Part shown: positions 16,041 to 19,258 of the stretch, one piece after another | How positions within the stretch are numbered: the first letter of the stretch is position 1 | How the letters are laid out: the number at the start of each line of letters is the position of its first letter | Assembly: GCA_016783865.1 (NCBI GenBank) | Contig: JADHVS010000068.1 | Coordinates: 1-19,258 of the forward strand | Length of the DNA stretch: 19,258 nucleotides | Source of the DNA: Bacteroidales bacterium | GTDB lineage: Bacteria > Bacteroidota > Bacteroidia > Bacteroidales > SM23-62 | Direction of reading: 5' to 3' | The notes under the pieces: generated by a model | The model's input: the letters and a program-made list of their open reading frames with translations, nothing else | Database searches by the model: none | What the model was told of the DNA's origin: nothing | Translations under genes and position numbers: made by a program

Positions 16041-16576
16041 TTAACCAGGTTTATTTTCGGCCCGCGACTCTTCACCCGATCGTTTAAAGAATATTACAAA
16101 CAGGATGAACACAAATGCGGCAATTGCCATAGGAATAAGCCATATCTCCATCCATTGATGCATGGTTTGACCGTTTTGTGAGGTGGTGAAAAATCCGACG
16201 ATTAGTCCCGAAAACCAGGTCCCGATAAACATTCCAAGGCCATATGTGGCAAAGGTGATCATTCCCTGAGCCGATGCTTTTAAATGCGAGGGTGCTTTCT
16301 TGTCCACAAAAATTTGTCCTGTTACGAAGAAGAAATCATAACACACCCCGTGTAAAATGATGCCGGTATAAAGCATCCATACCATAGCTTCATTGTTTCC
16401 CAATGCAAATAACAGGTATCGGAAGATCCAGGCCCAGGATCTCCCTTAGTGTGGCTTTGGTATCTTTTTTCGGGGGAACATGTGGCAGGGTGAAACAATA
16501 TAGGCCAAGTACTGCAGATGTTATTGCAGCGACATATAATTGTACAACGGAGCTTTCCACCTTCATAAAACCGATG
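16041..16576 (-). pseudogene. Remnant of a nucleoside:H+ symporter-like MFS transporter
   Basis: Two pieces of one MFS protein lie in different frames. The upstream piece (16576 to about 16437) reads IGFMKVESSVVQLYVAAITS...FTLPHVPPKKDTKATLREILGL, the middle of a nuc_H_symport-type protein. The downstream piece (about 16437 to 16041) reads AWIFRYLLFALGNNEAMVWM...GVCYDFFFVTGQIFVDKKAP...ending RSGEESRAENKPG, the C-terminal helices. Between REILGL and AWIFRY roughly 80-100 residues expected from the family are missing and the frame shifts. The N-terminal helices are also gone, replaced by REP-like palindromes D and E. Less than half of the usual ~410 residues survive, so transport activity is not expected. 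It follows the Gfo/Idh gene in the same orientation, as in many Bacteroidota sugar operons. Confidence 0.85.
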
Positions 16577-16602
16577 GTCATCCCGAATTAATTTCGGGAT
16601 CT
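16577..16602 (+). repeat. REP-like palindrome, copy D
   Basis: Stem ATCCCGAA / TTCGGGAT, loop TTAAT, flanked by GGTC and CT. It abuts the broken 5' end of the MFS pseudogene and is 17 nt from the oppositely oriented copy E. Confidence 0.85.
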
Positions 16603-16619
16603 CATTATCAGCTATTTAC

Positions 16620-16645
16620 AGATCCTGAAACAAGTTCAGGATGAC
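16620..16645 (-). repeat. REP-like palindrome, copy E
   Basis: Stem ATCCTGAA / TTCAGGAT, loop ACAAG, flanked by AG and GAC, in reverse orientation. It lies 33 bp past the stop of the Gfo/Idh gene and could also fold as its terminator. Confidence 0.85.
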
Positions 16646-16678
16646 AGTTAAGTAAAATTTTACGTAGCCTGTTAAAAA

Positions 16679-18271
16679 TCAGACAATCAATAATTCATCG
16701 AAATCGGGATTTCTCATTCCTTCGATCGCCATCTCCTCCCTTTCATGATCCCATTCCACACGCCGGCCGGTTTTAGTGGCTAAAGTGGCCATGATACATG
16801 AAATTGCTTCTTCAAATCCCTCATCGATGGAGCAGCTGGGTTTTCTGCCTGTACGGATGCTGTTGATCCATTCTTTCATGTGCATATGGGTAACGTCAAC
16901 CGCCCGTCCGTTGCGGAAATCCATCAGTAATCCCTTGTCGGCAAAGTATTTAGTTGTGGCCGATGTGACTACATCGACCTGGCTCTGAGAGGCCGGGTCA
17001 AAATAGAAAATGGGCTCATCGGGTTGGATCGTGTTGTTTTCAAGTTGTTCATTGTAGCGGGTAGACCGGGCATCGGGAAAAACATAGATATCCCTGCCAA
17101 GTTCCATGGTGGCATCGTGACCCATGAATTTGGTTTTCCTGTTGAACTGGTTACCAAGTGAAGCTGTGTATAAAAGGGTCATCCCTTTTTCTTTGCCTTT
17201 TTCCTGGCTGAATTCCCGGATATAATCGGGGAATTCCATGGAGGCTTGCAATACGTCAGGGACGTTTCGTCCGTCGCGGTGGGTGTAAATTCCGCCAGAA
17301 GCAACCACATATTTTGGGATCCCCATTTTCAGGATACAGTTGATACCGTCATATGTATGGCTCAGCAGGTCGCCGGTAAGCCCGGATCCGAATTTCCAGT
17401 ACTTGCGCCACCTGAAGAATAGTTCACGGCTGAAAGGCATATCATAGTAGCCTTTGATATACTGATCCCAGTCGATGGTTTCATCCGGAAATTCTTCATA
17501 CATGTTATACTGCCATGCCCCGTTGTCATCGTTTCTGTTTGTGCTGGTCTCTACAAGATTGATGTGTCCGAGGACACCTTTCTTAACTATATCCTTGGCA
17601 GTGACAAAGCTCTGGTTCTGCCTCTGGTGGTGTCCGAGCTGCAGCACCTTGCCACTCTCCTGAACGGCCTTTCTGAGTTCATATACCTCCGTCAATTTAT
17701 GGGTCATAGGCTTTTCAACATAGACGTGTTTCCCAGCCTTCAATGCCGCCAGGGCAATAGGCACATGCCAGAGATCCGTTGCAGCAATTACTACCGCATC
17801 CACCTCGGGGCTTTCACATAGTTCCTGGTATGTATTGTATACTTTGGGCTGATGGCTTTCCATGCTGGTGGATTCAACGGCCAGGTCGGTACGGTGTTTA
17901 AACAGATCGCATACACCGGTAACCCTGACATTCATATCTTCCTGTTCAAGGAATGCCTGAAGCCGCTGAGACTGGTTCTCTTCCCAGTCTTTTATTGTGT
18001 CGGGGTGCATGAATCCCAGGGCCTGCAGCAATTGTGTCCCCCGAATACCGATTCCAACGATACCGATTTTCAGTACATCCGGTCCGGTTCCCTGCAGTTC
18101 TTCCGGCAGGGTGACATCAATATTCAGCGTATTAACAAAGTTTTGTTTTTCCTGTTTCGCTGTATTGTAGATATTAAAGTCCCGTTTTGCTGCCCATCCG
18201 AGTGCACCTAAAAACGGCAATGACGCCAAGCCTTTTAGAATATCTCTTCTGTTAATTTTATTCGTTCCCAT
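16679..18271 (-). CDS. Tat-exported Gfo/Idh/MocA family oxidoreductase
   Basis: A 530-residue protein. The N-terminus KINRRDILKGLASLPFLGAL is a twin-arginine signal with a hydrophobic segment, so export or anchoring in the folded state is likely. The NAD(P)-binding Rossmann motif GIGIRG is at 73-78 (LKIGIVGIGIRGTQ). The family motif EKP is at 186-188 (HVYVEKPMTH) and the GHHQRQN segment follows at about 213-219. The C-terminal domain includes LTGDLLSHTYDGINCILKMG, consistent with the sugar-dehydrogenase fold. Length exceeds the usual 350-450 because of the signal and C-terminal extensions, common in exported Bacteroidota members. Substrate unknown; a sugar or sugar-glycoside oxidation is typical. 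It lies between DoxX (upstream, 72 bp) and a ruined MFS transporter gene (downstream), suggesting a former three-gene catabolic operon. Confidence 0.92.
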   Translation of the reverse strand: MGTNKINRRDILKGLASLPFLGALGWAAKRDFNIYNTAKQEKQNFVNTLNIDVTLPEELQGTGPDVLKIGIVGIGIRGTQLLQALGFMHPDTIKDWEENQSQRLQAFLEQEDMNVRVTGVCDLFKHRTDLAVESTSMESHQPKVYNTYQELCESPEVDAVVIAATDLWHVPIALAALKAGKHVYVEKPMTHKLTEVYELRKAVQESGKVLQLGHHQRQNQSFVTAKDIVKKGVLGHINLVETSTNRNDDNGAWQYNMYEEFPDETIDWDQYIKGYYDMPFSRELFFRWRKYWKFGSGLTGDLLSHTYDGINCILKMGIPKYVVASGGIYTHRDGRNVPDVLQASMEFPDYIREFSQEKGKEKGMTLLYTASLGNQFNRKTKFMGHDATMELGRDIYVFPDARSTRYNEQLENNTIQPDEPIFYFDPASQSQVDVVTSATTKYFADKGLLMDFRNGRAVDVTHMHMKEWINSIRTGRKPSCSIDEGFEEAISCIMATLATKTGRRVEWDHEREEMAIEGMRNPDFDELLIV

Positions 18272-18294
18272 TCCAGTAATAATTTATTTATATA

Positions 18295-18320
18295 GTCATT
18301 CTGAACTTGTTTCAGAATCT
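18295..18320 (+). repeat. REP-like palindrome, copy F
   Basis: Stem ATTCTGAA / TTCAGAAT, loop CTTGT, flanked by GTC and CT. It lies in the 72-bp gap between the DoxX stop and the Gfo/Idh start. Confidence 0.8.
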
Positions 18321-18343
18321 TATACTCATTTATTTGCGGTCAA

Positions 18344-18826
18344 TTATGATTTAACCGGACCAAAGATCAACCTGTCGAGGCCAATATGTTTCCCTGTAGG
18401 GAATAGTGATAGTACAATGAGTGCAACCAGTTCTATCAGGTTTTTATCTATGAACAGGTAGTTGCCTTCCACGCCAAAGGTGTAATCTATCCCGATAAAC
18501 GGAGGGTGGGATAGATAATATAACAAAAGCAGGAAAGCCCCCGCATAGCATGAAATTCTTGTAAAGGTACCCAGGAATAGTCCCAGCCCGATCAGTAATA
18601 ATCCCCATTGATTCATGAATGACACGACTTCCAGGGTGCCTTGATTAGCAGCAAGGGATTTAAAGAAATTACTAAGAAATCCCTCCGAGGTCATCAGGTA
18701 GCCGTACGCTGTCCAGTCGGCTGAAAACACCTTTACAATTCCTTCATACAGGAAGTGCCATCCGATCATCATTCTGAAAATCGCCAGCCAGGTCAGCCTG
18801 TTCGGTGTAAGTTGCATAGTATTCAT
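18344..18826 (-). CDS. DoxX-family membrane protein
   Basis: A 160-residue protein from the ATG at 18826 with four hydrophobic segments. The N-terminal FRMMIGWHFLYEGIVKVFSADWTAYGYL is the hallmark of the DoxX-like family often found beside Gfo/Idh oxidoreductases in Bacteroidota, and GLFLGTFTRISCYAGAFLLLLYYLSHPPF continues the family pattern. An in-frame TTG at 18853 gives a longer but less likely start, and the ATG at 18817 (three codons later) is an alternative. DoxX proteins are small quinone-linked or redox-associated membrane proteins; a role in passing electrons from the exported oxidoreductase is possible but inferred from proximity only. It is the first gene of the minus-strand cluster. 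Confidence 0.85.
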   Translation of the reverse strand: MNTMQLTPNRLTWLAIFRMMIGWHFLYEGIVKVFSADWTAYGYLMTSEGFLSNFFKSLAANQGTLEVVSFMNQWGLLLIGLGLFLGTFTRISCYAGAFLLLLYYLSHPPFIGIDYTFGVEGNYLFIDKNLIELVALIVLSLFPTGKHIGLDRLIFGPVKS

Positions 18827-18972
18827 TGTAGAAATTTGAAAAAGAAGGTACAATTATAATAATTATATAAATACCAGGTGTGTACTTTTATTTCAATATG
18901 GTGGAAATAAGTATTTCATAGTACCTGGCGACCAATTTGTGTGAATGCAGGTTAAGTTTTTCAATATCCACT

Positions 18973-19002
18973 TTTGCAATACCAAAAAATAGTTTATTTT
19001 TG
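18973..19002 (+). promoter_or_regulatory. Promoter of tRNA-Asp
   Basis: TTTG (18973-18976), an 18-nt spacer and TATTTTTG (18995-19002), an exact TAnnTTTG match. It ends 16 nt before the mature tRNA. Confidence 0.65.
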
Positions 19003-19018
19003 CATCGCTAATTAAAAC

Positions 19019-19092
19019 GGTGACGTAGTTCAGTTGGTTAGAATGCCGGCCTGTCACGCCGGAGGTCGCGAGTTCGAGTCTCGTCGTCACCG
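19019..19092 (+). tRNA. tRNA-Asp (GTC)
   Basis: A full cloverleaf can be drawn. The acceptor stem is GGTGACG/CGTCACC with discriminator G. The D stem is GTTC/GAAT, the anticodon stem CCGGC/GCCGG with loop CTGTCAC (anticodon GTC at 19053-19055), and the T arm contains TTCGAGT. The CCA end is not encoded. It is followed directly by an intrinsic terminator. Confidence 0.97.
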
Positions 19093-19098
19093 CCTTCA

Positions 19099-19126
19099 AG
19101 CCTTCCAATTTTGGGAGGCTTTTTTT
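19099..19126 (+). terminator. Intrinsic terminator of tRNA-Asp
   Basis: Stem AGCCTTCC / GGGAGGCT (8 bp with one G-U pair), loop AATTTT, then a run of Ts. A group II intron starts immediately after the T-run. Confidence 0.9.
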
Positions 19127-19127
19127 A

Positions 19128-19258
19128 GTGCGCCCGGCAGGGCGCTGATACTTGGAGGTGAAAGTCCTCTATGCACCCGGTAAGGGGAAGCATTAGCCGA
19201 AGGCAAGGGCAAACTCGTGAGGGGATGTCTGAAGGAAGCTGGAGGCAAAACACTGACC
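19128..19258 (+). mobile_element. 5' end of a group II intron (truncated by window)
   Basis: The sequence begins GTGCG, the conserved group II 5' end, and contains ribozyme domain I stretches that I recognise from bacterial group II introns: GGAGGTGAAAGTCCTCT, AGCCGAAGGCAAGGG, CGTGAGG and TCTGAAGGAAGC. The first hairpin is GCGCCC/GGGCGC. No protein is encoded in the visible part; a reverse transcriptase/maturase would be expected further right. Insertion directly after an intrinsic terminator is the target preference known for class C introns, but the class is not determined from this fragment. Confidence 0.82.

Noticed and set aside
18893..19108. Minus-strand frame of 71 codons (TTRLELATSGVTGRHSNQLN...)
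   Set aside because: It is the antisense of tRNA-Asp, a well-known spurious protein call in many genomes.

Overview
The window looks like a chromosomal stretch from a member of the Bacteroidota, probably an uncultured Bacteroidales or Marinilabiliales-like lineage (the lineage is inferred from gene content, not from a marker gene). Several signs point this way. Upstream of several genes there are promoters of the TTG - about 20 nt - TAnnTTTG type, and clear Shine-Dalgarno sequences are mostly absent. There is a very large sensor kinase of the Reg_prop/Y_Y_Y type, and Tat- or Sec-exported enzymes typical of this phylum. GC content is moderate and gene spacing is loose.

Layout. 1-2960 (minus): a short STAS/SEC14-like protein overlaps the start of a large multi-PAS/GAF sensor that runs off the left edge. 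3147-6384: a Tat-exported class V aminotransferase-like PLP enzyme (plus) converges on a Sec-exported RidA-like protein (minus), which lies downstream of an alanine/glycine-type sodium symporter (minus). A perfect 10-bp hairpin separates the convergent pair. 6537-6737: a small two-helix membrane protein. 6901-10362 (minus): a 1153-residue periplasmic-sensing histidine kinase with 14 propeller blades, with repeat-rich DNA at both ends. 10768-12126 (minus): a sodium:solute symporter. 12412-13251 (plus): a leucine-carboxyl-methyltransferase-family (PPM1/COG3315) methyltransferase. 13381-14763 (minus): an exported Xaa-Pro aminopeptidase. 14865-16031 (plus): a uroporphyrinogen-decarboxylase-like protein. 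16041-18826 (minus): DoxX, then a Tat-exported Gfo/Idh/MocA oxidoreductase, then the wreck of a nucleoside/H+ symporter-like MFS gene; this looks like a decaying catabolic operon. 19019-19258 (plus): tRNA-Asp, its terminator, and the first ~130 nt of a group II intron inserted directly after the terminator.

The genes fit a heterotrophic lifestyle based on uptake and degradation of peptides, amino acids and sugars: exported peptidase, exported PLP enzyme and RidA, two Na+-coupled transporters, an exported sugar-type oxidoreductase and two environmental sensors. These functional links are inferred from proximity.

I did not find a defence system, CRISPR array or biosynthetic cluster. The most unusual content is in the non-coding DNA. 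A family of six small palindromes (8-bp stem, 5-nt loop, compensatory stem changes, both orientations) is spread over three sites. One copy encodes the last codons of the sensor kinase and another sits at the broken end of the MFS pseudogene. A second class of repeats, degenerate 7-8 bp tandem arrays, occurs at four sites near gene ends, and two of these form an inverted pair around the sensor kinase gene.
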